A DNA stretch of 64,000 bases from Stereum hirsutum FP-91666 SS1 (Eukaryota; Basidiomycota; Agaricomycetes; Russulales; Stereaceae), in NCBI RefSeq assembly GCF_000264905.1, contig NW_006763157.1:1-64000 (forward strand), given 5' to 3'. The position numbers and the translations under genes were made by a program. Below the pieces are notes generated by a model. That model was not told the origin of the DNA. It ran no database searches and was given only the letters and a program-made list of their open reading frames with translations. This document shows, one piece after another, positions 18,700 through 30,240 of this stretch; the first letter of the stretch is position 1, and each line of letters begins with the position of its first letter.

Positions 18700-18822
18700 T
18701 GCTTTCACAACTCTAGACAGGGTACAAAATCTTCTCAGTGAAATCTATCTTTGTTTGGTCCATCCTCGTTTCTGTTTGGTGCAGGCGAAAGATCTTGCCC
18801 CCTGTCTAGAGTTGTGAAAGCA
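18700..18822. repeat. Inverted-repeat element, 123 bp
   Basis: A perfect 23-bp inverted repeat: 18700-18722 pairs with 18800-18822 (the left arm contains CACAACTCTAGACAGGG), and weaker pairing continues inward (CAAAATCTT against AAGATCTTG). It looks like a small MITE or a hairpin-forming remnant. Confidence 0.6.
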
Positions 18823-18913
18823 GCTGTCAAACACAGCAAAAAGTGCGCGCCCCTCTCCTCCCTCCCGCCGTTTCGGTTTTGACAATGAAGTAGCCGGATA
18901 TTGCCGTCAACAA

Positions 18914-19004
18914 GCTCGCCTAGCTCAATCGGATAGAGCGTCAGACTCTTACTAAGTCTTGCAAAGGCGGGTTATTGGGCTAGTGTAAATCCCCGCAATC
19001 GTGC
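18914..19004 (+). pseudogene. tRNA-Lys(CTT)-like pseudogene with insertion in the T loop
   Basis: The 5' half is tRNA-like: GCTCGCC TA, D arm GCTC/GAGC, then TCAGA and anticodon loop CTCTTA (anticodon CTT). The 3' half is disturbed: the anticodon 3' stem is not recognisable and the T arm keeps GCGGG/CCCGC but its loop carries about 12 extra bases. The acceptor 3' strand is mutated. A T8 run at 19005-19012 remains. Confidence 0.5.
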
Positions 19005-19012
19005 TTTTTTTT
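19005..19012 (+). terminator. Pol III-type T-run after the tRNA-Lys-like sequence
   Basis: Eight T residues immediately after the tRNA-like 3' end. Confidence 0.5.
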
Positions 19013-19611
19013 CGTTCCGCTCATACCATCACGCTCAAACACCAAAAGTTCATCTGGTTTGTATCGCGAACTAGGTCCAAACTCAATATTCACTGGTAGC
19101 TACCGTATCAACTCCGCACCCTACGTTATTGGCCATTTTGATGTCCTCCCAATCTCCGCAAATAAAGAGAAGGTAAGTTGGTAGTCATGGCGAAACTCGT
19201 GGTTACGAACCACCAACGTTAACGCATCATGCCGTGGGTGAAAAACTTCACTTTCACTTCCGATGACTGAAAAACGGTCGAGACTTCACAAAAATCTGGC
19301 CCTGTGATCTCAACGAAGGCATTGAATTGGTGGCTCTTCTGTTTCTCCCTCGCTTCTTACGCTGATGTGTGCCTTGTCGTCTTGAAACTTTATTCCTTTG
19401 TAAGTGGACGACGAACCATACAAAAGTTGGGCTTTCCGGAGGGCTGGGTATTCTCTCTCTTTCCCCCGCGCTCGTCTTTTTCTGGTCCTTCTTTTGGCTC
19501 TGAGGCTACAACTGAGAGTCTGGACTGCATTGACTCTTCTCTCAGGACACTTACCTGTCGTCTTCGCTCGATACCTGCCATTGTTCCTATCTTTGCTCAA
19601 CCTTACTAGCC

Positions 19612-21073
19612 ATGCGTCTCCGCTCCATCTTGAGCTGTACCCTTTCTCTGTCCCTCACCATCCTCCCTTTCGTGACCTTCGCATCCTCAAACATCGGTGA
19701 CCGAGATGTTGGAAACTCGAATGGCGTGCAGAGCCGCGCAGAACATCAGAGAGTAGCGATATGCAGACGGGATCCGACGTCTCTTGAGGATCATGAGTTG
19801 GCAAAGAGGGATACAGTGGATGGCTCAGGAAGTCCGGACGTTACGGTGCGTGGAGCGCGCCTCTTTCTTTGTTCTGGGTTGAGTCGGGTGCCCGGTGCTG
19901 GCAAAAGTGTGGAATTTTTGATTTTTTGGGAATTATCTTACTAGCTTCCATCGGTCGGAGCGTCGCTCGGGAATATTACTACGAAGTTAGGGAATATCAA
20001 CTTGACGTGAGATCTTGTTATCATTCTGTCAGCGTCTGGTTTTTATTTCAACTAATCTGGTGTCCATAGCGTCACGAACGTCACCATCTCCGTCGGAGAC
20101 ATCGAGTATGCACCACTTTACCCTTCGCCATCGTCCTGAAATGAACTGACATGGAGATGCTTATAGCATTTCCAATATCTCAATCGGAAACATCACAGTG
20201 ATCGTCTCCGTCCCTCTTCCTGGAGCCAGTCCAGTTAACGCCTTCAGTGCATTCGTAAGCTCTAGCCATCTCACTCTTTACCTGCCCACACTATCCTATC
20301 CACCCGAAAGAAATTAAAATAACACGAAAACATGCATTCGTTGTCCACAGACCTCCGGAACGTCCATATCCTCCTCCACCGCTTCCCCTACTTCCACAGT
20401 CAGCTCCACCTCCGTCACTCAGACTGCGACCACGTCCACGTCCACCGGTACTACCGACACGGACCTCGCGCGCCGCCAAGCAAGCGATTCCTCCTCTATC
20501 GTCACCGTAACGCCGTCGTCTTCGGCAACGAGCACGGCCACAAGCACGAGCGTGGGCGTGAGCGCGACTGTGAGCGGAAGTCCGATCGACTTAGGAGTAG
20601 GGAATGTGTATACGGAGATTGGGAATATCAGTATTGAAGTTGGGCATGTTAACGTGTCGATCGGGAATGGTGCGTTCCCGTTTCTTGAGTATCTCTTTCT
20701 ATGTGGCCTGTTCGTTCCGTTCCATCCTCCGTGCGAGTGATGTGTGCGTAAAGCAATGAGCTAATGGGTGTGTTCTTACTTTTCTGGTGGGATCATTCCG
20801 CGGCAAACGAATAGTCAATATCAGTAACGTGACGGTCGGTAAGTACTCATGTCGACTTCCTGTGATTATTGAAAACGTAGTTCATCTGACGGTTGTACTG
20901 GTATCTTCGTATAGGCAACATCTTTGTCCTCGTCCAAATCGGTCAACCCGACGTACGTCATCCTCTCGTTCTCACCTACTGCAAGCATCCTTATCAGAAC
21001 TCTGTTTACCTCCTTACAGTTGACTGGACTCCTCTCCAACGCAACATCCAGCCTCGCTGGCATCGGCGCCTAA
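19612..21073 (+). CDS. Secreted GNI-repeat protein encoded by eight exons including microexons
   Basis: The frame joins cleanly through eight exons: 19612-19845, 19945-20006, 20070-20105, 20167-20254, 20351-20669, 20815-20838, 20915-20952, 21020-21073. All introns are GT-AG, giving about 284 residues. Exon 1 codes a signal peptide (MRLRSILSCTLSLSLTILPF) and a KR-containing pro-like region. Exons 2-4 and 5-7 code repeated GN(I/V)xV units (GNITTKLGNINL, NVTISVGDI, NISIGNITV, GNISIEVGHVNVSIGN, NISNVTVGNIFV). The 24-, 36- and 38-nt exons each carry about one unit. Between the repeat blocks is a Ser/Thr-rich linker, probably O-glycosylated. The repeats suggest a beta-solenoid or beta-strand array, but that is inference. 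I do not recognise the family. Confidence 0.75.
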
Positions 21074-21691
21074 GGTCCTACTTCACCCTCAATTGGGTGC
21101 TGGAAGCATCGCTCAGCACACCCCAGTGGAATTGTGGCCTGCAGCGCTGCGCTCGCCGAAAGACCTGAACCTCAGGCCCCCCAACACAAAATATTTCGGG
21201 ATGTATACCGCGACTTCTTCCCGCGAACGATCAAGATAGGGACTCTAGCCATGATTCAGACAGACATACTATTCGAGTAGTACACGACACTCTTCATGGT
21301 CCCATACACGGTGGATCAGGGATTTGGGCGCTGGTAGTACGGAGGGCCATCGCCATGGACATTGTATGGCGCAGATATACGTATAGCATACATTTACCGG
21401 CAGATACTCTCATGAGACTTAACGCTACGAACGATGGATGGCGCAGTGTCATTGACATATAGCATGATCCAAGTACTTATACCCAACATCACATTACTAG
21501 TAATACTCCATCTCCGGATCTACATATATAGATTCTCTGACATTGAGACAGTTGCGTCCAGCGATGGCTGAAGCTAAGTCCCAACATCGCGTTCCTTCAC
21601 TTCCACCGCCATAATGCTGTAATGGCTAGAGAAAATTGTCGCCAGAGAGCCTAAGTAGGTCGAACATTTCTGCATACAAGTGACTCTCGCC
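21074..21691. other. Intergenic between convergent genes, nothing seen
   Basis: No frame of note; presumably the 3' untranslated parts of the two convergent genes. Confidence 0.5.
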
Positions 21692-23875
21692 CTAACTACG
21701 CAAAGTTTCCACGTCCTTCGTCACAACCCTAGTAACACGTCCGAAGTTCAAAGCCTTCTTGACTCTCTTCTCGTTACTCGCACGCGTTACCCTACGATCT
21801 CCATACTGGTTCCCGGACAATACCACACAAACGGTACCAATGGGAATGTGTAGCTCCCCTCGCTCCCTAATCACTTGATTGAGCTTGTTCGGTATGTCAG
21901 CACCAGCAGCAAAACCCATACATACGCGTGGATGCGCCAGCTTGCATGCGGCCATATCCTCTGGATCGGCGAGATCGCTGAGAGTAAAGCTGTAATCACT
22001 GAGATCTGGATCGATTAAATGAAAATCTCGGAGACGTGGCAGGCGAATTCGTGACCGAACCGTAAGTTCAGCATCGAAGTCACCATAGGCATTCTCGTCG
22101 AGAGGTAAGGGGCGAGGATGACGATGCGACTTCAATAATGCATCGAGTACGGTCGATGCGATTTCACTTCCACAGGCTAGTGTGGTTAAACCATGCATGC
22201 GTTCTAAGAGCTTATCAGCCTCAGGTACGCTCCAAGCCAACTCTGGACGTTCATGCCCGTCAATCGTGAATGGATATTCCCCGACGACAGCCAACCTCGC
22301 AATTGCTGCCCAGTTTATTGGCAAAATATCGAGAAGGCGGGTGCATACAGGTGGAATGCAACGATTGCTTGTTGTCCCAAGTGGTAGATACAGCCGAATG
22401 TCAGGTAAATGGTGACATGCGCAGGTGGGTCCAGAAGGAGCAACTGAACGTTGAAACCTGAAGAAGTCTGAACCAAGACGGATGAAGAGTGTTCCCGGAC
22501 CAGCACGAACAGGTTTGTACGAATTGTAGTCTTCGTAGGGAATGACATGCCTGATGAGAAGCTCATTGAATGTGTGCGAGTGCGGATCCTGAGTGAGGGA
22601 TTCCACCTGGGGTGAAGTAGATGTGGCCTGAGGAAAACACAATTCCTGCACAAGATGTAGAACACGGTCGTACGCCAGCTCTGGTTTACCAGGCAAAAGA
22701 CTCGAAGCGTCGATATGCAGCACCCTCAAGGCATTACTGACTGTCAGATGGCTCTCGAAGTGAAAGAACACGTTCAATGTCGAGCAGATCACTTTGAGAC
22801 TTTGCAGAGAGTGCAGCGTTACTCTGTGTTTTGGTTTGTCTCCTCTGTTCCTGGGAGTGGCACCGCCTGGAAGCTCGAGCGACAGACAGTTGGCGAGCTC
22901 CAGCTGTTCGAGTGAGTGCGATATAGACCCAAGCGTCATCAAGAGTTGCTCAACAGATGGAGAGGCGCGGGACTCAACTGCCGCCCGCGTCTCGCCTGTA
23001 CGAGTAGGTGTAAACCCGATGTACAACGATGTGATCGATGAGGCGGTAAAGACGGGAGAATTCCATGGGGGGGTGGTGTTCAAGAGCGAAACTGAAGAAA
23101 GACTCGGTAAGGAGCCTGAGTGACCACCAAGTAATGAGTCGGTGAATGGCATACTGGTGAAACCCATTTGTTCCGTCGGAGCTGCATGAAAGGTAAGACG
23201 TTCGAGCGCGGGTTGGGGTTTCCCGAGCAGTTGTGAGACGGCATTGCCGCTGAACGGATATACATAGTTGACGATTTCTATACCTCGAACCGCAAGCGCG
23301 TCTCCGGCATGCGCCTGAGGGAGCTCGGATGCATGAAAGCGACGATGGTGCATATGATCATGATGGAAAGAAAGAGCTGAACCTTTCGATCGCAGTATCA
23401 TCTCAGATGTCCATTGTTCCCCTAGGAGGTCTGGGTCAATGTGCGTCCAAAGGGCTCCGTGGCCGAGAGCCACTTGTCGCCATTTACGATCAAACTGCGT
23501 GGCGTAAATCCATCCGAGATGCAGCATGCTCGCCTTCAGAAGTTTCAGTTTTAGGAAATTCGTCGACCCTGGGTTATTTCTGTGCTGCACTTCGAGTTCG
23601 CGTATATCCTTTGCTGTCATTCGATGTGGAGGTGATACGTCGCGAAGGAGGTTCAGTATGGTGCCGATGATTTCAGGCGGAATCTTGTGTTTGAAAATCC
23701 ACACGCTGCACAGCGTGATGTTCAAAGAAGTGTATGATTCGAGAGACAGAAAAAGAAAACAGTGCATGAAAAAAAGAACATGTTTAGCATGATGGTGAAC
23801 TAGTGCATGATGCAAGATGGATTCACTACCACTACTCACGATTTTTCCGTGGGCATAGAATGAAATGGGTTGCAC
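21692..23875 (-). CDS. F-box/LRR-like protein
   Basis: A single 727-codon frame. Around residues 65-140 lies an F-box-like segment typical of Agaricomycetes: IPPEIIGTIL near the start, then KWRQVALGHGALWTHI. The rest is Leu-rich with spaced LERL, LEQLELANCLSL and LQSLKVI motifs, as in F-box proteins that use leucine-rich repeats to bind substrates for SCF ubiquitin ligases. The first 60 codons (Leu/His/Phe-rich) look unlike coding sequence, so the true start is probably nearer the F-box or in an upstream exon. Confidence 0.7.
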   Translation of the reverse strand: MQPISFYAHGKIVSSGSESILHHALVHHHAKHVLFFMHCFLFLSLESYTSLNITLCSVWIFKHKIPPEIIGTILNLLRDVSPPHRMTAKDIRELEVQHRNNPGSTNFLKLKLLKASMLHLGWIYATQFDRKWRQVALGHGALWTHIDPDLLGEQWTSEMILRSKGSALSFHHDHMHHRRFHASELPQAHAGDALAVRGIEIVNYVYPFSGNAVSQLLGKPQPALERLTFHAAPTEQMGFTSMPFTDSLLGGHSGSLPSLSSVSLLNTTPPWNSPVFTASSITSLYIGFTPTRTGETRAAVESRASPSVEQLLMTLGSISHSLEQLELANCLSLELPGGATPRNRGDKPKHRVTLHSLQSLKVICSTLNVFFHFESHLTVSNALRVLHIDASSLLPGKPELAYDRVLHLVQELCFPQATSTSPQVESLTQDPHSHTFNELLIRHVIPYEDYNSYKPVRAGPGTLFIRLGSDFFRFQRSVAPSGPTCACHHLPDIRLYLPLGTTSNRCIPPVCTRLLDILPINWAAIARLAVVGEYPFTIDGHERPELAWSVPEADKLLERMHGLTTLACGSEIASTVLDALLKSHRHPRPLPLDENAYGDFDAELTVRSRIRLPRLRDFHLIDPDLSDYSFTLSDLADPEDMAACKLAHPRVCMGFAAGADIPNKLNQVIRERGELHIPIGTVCVVLSGNQYGDRRVTRASNEKRVKKALNFGRVTRVVTKDVETLRS

Positions 23876-24547
23876 GCATCACCAGAGGGAATGACCGTCG
23901 ATGACCTCCAGCCACGAGGCATAGCGATATGTCGGAGAAAAGGTACGGTGGCCCGGCGGGGACGATAAGGTGGATGCGGTACGGGCTATGGAATACTAGG
24001 GGATCTTCCAGCAAGAGGTAGGGGAAAGAGCATCGAGATCAGACAGGGAATTGCAGGCGTTCTCGACTTAAATACAGAACGAAACAAAGCAACGACTCAG
24101 CCTGAGAGCTGGTGCAATGGTGCAGTTGACTCCCAAGGTTTTGGAGAACAAAGGCTACAAGTAAAATCATCGACTCCGATTGTTTACTTCAGCGTCTTAG
24201 AGAGAACAAAAGGGTGTTGATCATTGTTCTCCTCGATAAGCTCCACCAAAGACAGGATAGAGGATGCTCAACCTGAAGTGATGGTTATGGTCGAAGACGA
24301 AGTTGGCCGCCGGGAGCAACGGAGGGTTGCCAATTGCCGGCCGGGCCGTCCTCCTCTGCGCCACCGTGTGGCGTCTTGGTCATTCTCAGCACTACAAGGT
24401 AGCAAGCACTCCGCCTTTATTCGAAACGTGAGGGTATCAGATAACATTGCTGTGGTCTATCGTACATGCATTCATGTCCAGTAACCGGAGCATCCCACAG
24501 TCCGCAAACATCATACACTCAGACACTGGTAAACCTCGCTTGCAATT
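23876..24547. other. Intergenic, nothing convincing
   Basis: Upstream of the F-box gene and downstream of the GMC gene. Short frames only. Confidence 0.5.
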
Positions 24548-27500
24548 TCATGCCACGAATTCGCCCTTGATGATATCAGCAGCTACGGGCACAGGTATGA
24601 GTGGATACTGCACAAAAAATCCAAAATTTGATATACACAAACCTTGTTCTGCGATGGCGTACAACACCGCTGCACACACAGAGAGGATATCAGTTCACGA
24701 TCAATGGTGTGGGATGGCGGGTGGATGGACACGCAGACTTACATTGAACATGAGCCGCAAACAACAGTGGCACAATTGACATGTCCACCACACGTAGGTT
24801 CGACGTTCCGTATACCTATAATCATAGTTAGCTCCAGCCAACTATAGTTCCGACGTGAAAGGAAAAGGATCGTACCTTCAGTTGAGGATCGACTACGCCA
24901 CCTTTCTCTCTAGGAAGCATAGACGCCGTACCCGCAGTATCTGGACTTGAATGAGATATCTTGCATAGGATAGGGATACCATGCAGGGAAGTATAAGGAG
25001 CTCACGGAATGTAGTCGACATGTAGCTCTTGACGTAATCTATGAGGCAGGGAAGGACGTCTTTATGATTATGCACTAGGAGAGACAAGGTGTCTAGGTAC
25101 GTACCACCAATCTGTGCATCCGTTTGTACATCCGGGCCAGGGTTGACCTCTCGGACTGTGTAGACTAATTATTATTCCTCTTCGTCTGGTACAAGGACGG
25201 ACTGCTTACCGACAAGCTCTTTCCAAGGCGATATGTGGCGCAAAGTACGGACGAACTTGACTGTTTCGATAAACGTCTGGAGGTCTGTGTGTAGAATTCA
25301 GGCCACACAGGAGAGGATACGGGATAATTGACTGGAGCAAAAGAGTGGCAGATATAAAGAGGAAGATCGCTGCACTCACCAATGTCCTCCTCGAATGCAT
25401 GAGGGTCGATCACGGGACTAGCAAACGGATCCGTGGACGCTATATGCTGTATAGAATCCAGAGTAACCGAGACCACGACCAACCACGACGATAATATCAG
25501 TACTGCAAGCATAAGAAGATCAAGTGCAGGGTGAATGGGTACGAGGTAACATACAATACTTCCCCGACTCCACTGATGATGCATACAAGAGTTATACGAG
25601 AAATACTTCTTGCCTGGCTCCGGTGGATCTTCATGAGAACAGTTAGTACCTGCCAACATACTCGAAGTTAACCCAGAACGAACTTGGAAAACTTCTAAAC
25701 ATGGCCGCGTGCATCATCTCGCACCCAGGCCCCAGCCTTTCTGGCCCCAATCTCTCCTTCATGATTTCAAACTGCGCCTTCAAGCCCTCCGTCAGCCTAC
25801 TCTTTTCCCCTGAACGAGAAGGGGTCGCTGTGAACTCGTTGACACGTGAGATCTGGGCCTCGTGTATCTCTCTCGCACGGGGAGAGAGCCAGGTGAGAGG
25901 AGCAAAGGTGTAGCCAAGGGAGCCGTAGGTGAAGAGACCCTGGCCTTGAGAGCTGTCGATGACACGATGCTCATGAATGCGGGTTTCAGAACATAAACGT
26001 GAAATGAAGACAGCCTACTGCAATGCAAGCTCCTCTGCTGCTCTCTTCGGGTATCTCAGAACATCGAAGGTCTCGTATGGGACATCGTCTTTAAGCTCTA
26101 TGCGACGCCACTCCCAGGATCAGTCACTACATCATGAAGGACGTGATGGAATTAGAAAGGTACAAGGCTCACCGAACGTCACATTCGCAGTGTTATGCTC
26201 TTGTACGTTTTCTCCGACCTCCGGCATATCGATCTTGGTCTTTATCCCGTATCTCGAAAGAATGGATGGGCTACCGATTCCCGAGAGTTCGAGAAGTTGA
26301 GGGGTTTTGATCGCCCTACGCAGAGAAACACGCCACACGCCACCAATCAGCCAAGACAACTATCACCCCTTACAGAGTCAATTGCGAGGACAAGACGTAC
26401 CCAGCGCAAAGGATGACCTCTTTTCCCGCTGTCGCAACGTGGACTGTGGCCTCACCACCACTGTTGACGATGAATTCGACCCCGGTGGCTTTAAGCGGTG
26501 TGCTCCCTTCTTCGAAGATGACTTTGTGCGCCGTAGCAGAGACGATACAGCTGAGATTGGGACGGTGCTGATTGGGTATCCAGTAGGCCTGTTACCATTC
26601 GGTAAGTACGCACGAATGATGGAGAGTGTGATCCAGGAAGTTAGAAGGGACTATTGAGATAGTCTGGTAGACGTACATTCGCGGCGTAGGACCGTTTGAA
26701 CGTCTTCGGGTCGACGGAGATCGGGTAGATGTAGAGTCCCCTAGGCTGGCAAAGAAACAAAATTGGTCACTGATGTATTCGCACACATAGTGTGCGAAAC
26801 ATCGTATGCAAACTTACGTCGCCATTTTGCTGAAGACAGATAGGGTGAATTAGGGCTCGTCCATATGCATAGTTGAAGTGGCTTACAGGTGCTTGGGCTT
26901 CAGGGATCCCCGCACTCTTCATGACCTGAAAGAACGAGGTAGGGCATCAATAAGTGTCTCCAATCTCGACCCACTCCTATTTTTTGAGTTTCAAACCGTG
27001 ATTAGAGGAGACGTACTTTGATAGCGTCTAAGTCCGCGCCAGACGCCCTCGACGGGATAGCCAGCTTGATTGGGCCTAGGAACATCATACAAAAACTTTA
27101 CCAAGGAACCACATCAGTGAGAAGAGAATAACTGGGAGACGTACCATCCTCACCCATCTTCCACTCCCCGACTGAATGTAACCCATGCTTCTCTATCTCC
27201 TCGGCAGACGGCTTGACGAACCTTGATGCCACACGCCACATCGACCAAATCAACAAACAAAAGTGAAAAAGCTGAACAAGAACGCACCCCTCAGCTTTGG
27301 CACAATACTTTTCGAAGTTCTTCCAGTTCCACCCAGGATTACCGAGTCTTTCGAAGTCTGCGTGTCGTCGATGTTAATCAGCTCCTCTTTGAGGGTGTGG
27401 TGCGCAGGTGCAGGAAGAGAGACTGGTAGGCTGACGTACCGTTAATTTCCTCCTTCGGCGGCTTCACCCAAGCGAGAAAGTTGATCGCCGAGCTTCCGCC

Positions 27501-28772
27501 CAGGGTCTTGCCTCTGTTTGACATCGCAACATTCATCAGTCACGTCGATGGGAAGGAAATAGAAGTGAGCGTGGACACAAAGACGGTGAAGACGAGGGAG
27601 AGGAGGAACCTTGGCCACGGGATCTGTCGGTTGTTACAGTGCTTCTGTGGAACCTATACTATATGGTAAGCCCCAGTACCACTGGAGATTCTGCGGTGGG
27701 TATATTAGAAGATGAGAGGAAGAGTGACGTACAGTAAGGAACGACCAATCATATTTCTCTTGATTGAAGTGAGCGCCATACGAGCCCATGCGTACTACAT
27801 TTTCGTGAGCACAATAAAAGTAGTCTCGTTAGTGAATGATCCACTTTTGATCATGTCTTAAAAACAAGAGCTGTACGAGTCTCATAAATAAGTGGACAAC
27901 GCAACTAAGGACTTTGGTACTCGTCCGGCACCGCCTGCACCACGTCAACCGGATAACAGTTCTCGTGTAGGATTCACGACGAAGATGAGCGACAAGATTA
28001 TGACAGCACAACTCGTCGTGGAGGCCCGGAAACAGATAGAGTACAACAAATAGATTAGGAAGACAGTCGCTTACAGAGCAATGGGTCATTCTCGTTTGCG
28101 GGGCCAGCTTCGAGCACTAAGACGCTCGCGTTCGTGTCTTCGGTCAATCGGGTAGCGAGGACGAGACCTGCGGTCTATGGTGTGGTGCCCATATTAACGT
28201 CGGGGAGTTCCGAAGGTCGGGGGAGAGGAAGTATGGATTTGAAGGATTTGAGTCAGCGTGAGCATGTCAATGTGAAGTTCAAGGGTGGAGAAAGCAGATA
28301 TCTGGACTTTGGGTAGGGGTGAGAGATAGGGGTTGAGATAGGAAAGGGTGAAGGATGTGGATGGCAGGAACGGGAAAGTGTGTAGCCGATGGTGATGACG
28401 GGGAGAGGACACCACCGAGACGACCGTGGGCAACGTATCTTGGAAGAAGACGTACCCCTCCACCTTTGCATCGATGAACAGATACGCGCGCGATGAGTCC
28501 AGTACAGTAAGCTGGGTCGGTTACAGAGGGAACGAGCGGGGAAGAGCTTACCAACGATGACATAGTCAAATGCTTTGTGTGCAATATCTACTGCTCAGGC
28601 GTTAATGAGCACGATGAAGAATAGAAAACATATATCCTATGTCAGTTGTTGTGTTCTTGCGACGAACACGCAACATGTGGGGCCTTGATTCCGCTCAGGG
28701 TATTTGGCCTCTGGGCTATGATTGGAACTGATATAAAAAGCCACATGACGTACCAGCTGTGATGAGGGGCAT
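24548..28772 (-). CDS. GMC oxidoreductase, 26 exons, no signal peptide
   Basis: I could follow the gene from ATG 28770-28772 to TGA 24548-24550 through about 26 exons, giving about 620 residues. The FAD-binding N-terminus is split: exon 1 28754-28772 (MPLITA), exon 2 28552-28590 (to FDYVIV), an 8-nt exon 28456-28463 giving the Gly triplet, exon 4 28075-28174 (TAGLVLATRL then VLVLEAG). Next come 27733-27794 (DWSFLT), 27610-27653 (VPQK), 27440-27513 (GKTLGGSSAINF). Later features: a 12-nt exon at 26818-26829 (QNGD); TPQLLELSGIGSP, the GMC signature 2; IHIASTDPFASPVIDP; catalytic HTAGTASMLP and second His in FAAHVQ; end ADIIKGEFVA. The lack of a signal peptide points to an intracellular oxidase or dehydrogenase of the aryl-alcohol/glucose-oxidase superfamily; the substrate cannot be told. 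One junction near 25660-25700 requires an unusually short intron (34-43 nt) and is unsure. Confidence 0.88.
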
Positions 28773-30240
28773 ATCGCAACCACAGTTTGAGCAATAAGAT
28801 GGAGTCGACAGGTCTACTTCCAGCAAGCTTTCTAAATAGAATGACAAGGCAACGAGTCCGACTGCAGTCAACGCAGGGTGGAGGTATGTAGCAGGACACA
28901 ATCGGTAGGCGCCGATGGAAGCTGCTTCCGAAGATTGAGCTATAGGGCCTCGTGGAACGCAGGACGTACATAGCCGGACGGTCACCTTATTATGACCGTA
29001 CTTTCTCTTTCGTCAGGCCTTAGGATGTGACCCGGCACAGCTTTGTACCACAGCCTGCGGCGTCATTGACCATAAACAAGATTTTCTGACATTAAATAAC
29101 CCACTGCGCCGAAGCTGGACAGCCAGTTAACGTCTTCCATAGATATGACTACCCTTCGGGGTCGAGGACAAGTAAGCGAAGTGGAGTGAGAAGGGTTGAG
29201 AAGCCCTCATGCCGGGCGTAACACAAAGCGCAGCACCGTAGAGCGTACCGCTCGAATCTGAGAAGGCGACGAGAGAGACAAGTGTCAATGTGGGAATGGG
29301 TTCTTCTGTACAAGAGATAGCAATAAATGCGTGAGCTTGATGGGGCTGAACGAGGATTAAGTACTGTACGACCACAGCGCACAAATGGAGAGGAAAACAC
29401 AAAGAGAAAATGAGAACGTCGTGTCGAGGCCTCTCCCGGGTGAAGCCCTTTTCGGGCGGCGACGGAAACGGAGCTCATGTTGTCATGACAAATTCCCCAA
29501 TTCCGATCCGTTTCCACCTCCTCGCCACACATATCGTCACCATAAGCAAATATTCGGGCTACATCGTCTCTGTCAGTATCAAGCCTCAGACCATTTTCTA
29601 ATCCAAGAGGATACGCTGGAATTATACCAGGATGCAAAACTGGACATAAATCACCATTTTCCCCCGCTGACTGAGCTTCGGAGCTGCTTCGTGGCATACC
29701 CACGGCCACGGATTTCGTACATCGGCATAACTAGCGCTGGTGGAGAGCGATTCTGACCCCATGCGCCTCCATGGACCGATAGCGCGAGGGTATAAAGACG
29801 TGCTCCGGTGTCGCCACATCTGGCCTTTGCGCTCTCCACTGTGTCAAGCGCTTCCCTTAGAATTCCTCACGAGCAAGCCGCGACTTTGTACGCCGGGCGC
29901 CCTGACTTCCGCACCAATACCGAACGATACTCTTCGTCTGTGCTCAGAAGACGATTCAGGACGGGTCGGTTGAGGAAGATAGCGCAGGACGAGAGCTAGA
30001 ACCCGCGAGCGCTTGAAGCTCAAGCTCGAGCCAGTACGAGGTATTGGTGGTCATGGCTGCAGCAGATCCAGATTATGCAGAACTTATGTGCGTCTTTGTT
30101 CCCGTTTATGGTCAAATCTGGTCACCATCTCCGATCTTGTCCCCTCTGTACCCGCAGCGATCGGTTTGAGCTCCGCGAGCTGACTTGTGTTCCTCCCGTC
30201 CTTGGCCCGTGGATGACGATGGATCTGGTTGCGAATGTTG
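28773..30240. other. Intergenic between divergent genes, unassigned frames only
   Basis: Holds the upstream regions of the GMC and DUF6534 genes. Frames on both strands at 29149-29756 overlap one another and have no recognisable domain. An ATG at 30053 followed by a possible GT donor may belong to a 5' exon of the next gene. Confidence 0.4.

Noticed and set aside
18273..18708. Minus-strand protein gene upstream of the inverted repeat
   Set aside because: Two short frames without consistent splice sites or recognisable domain.
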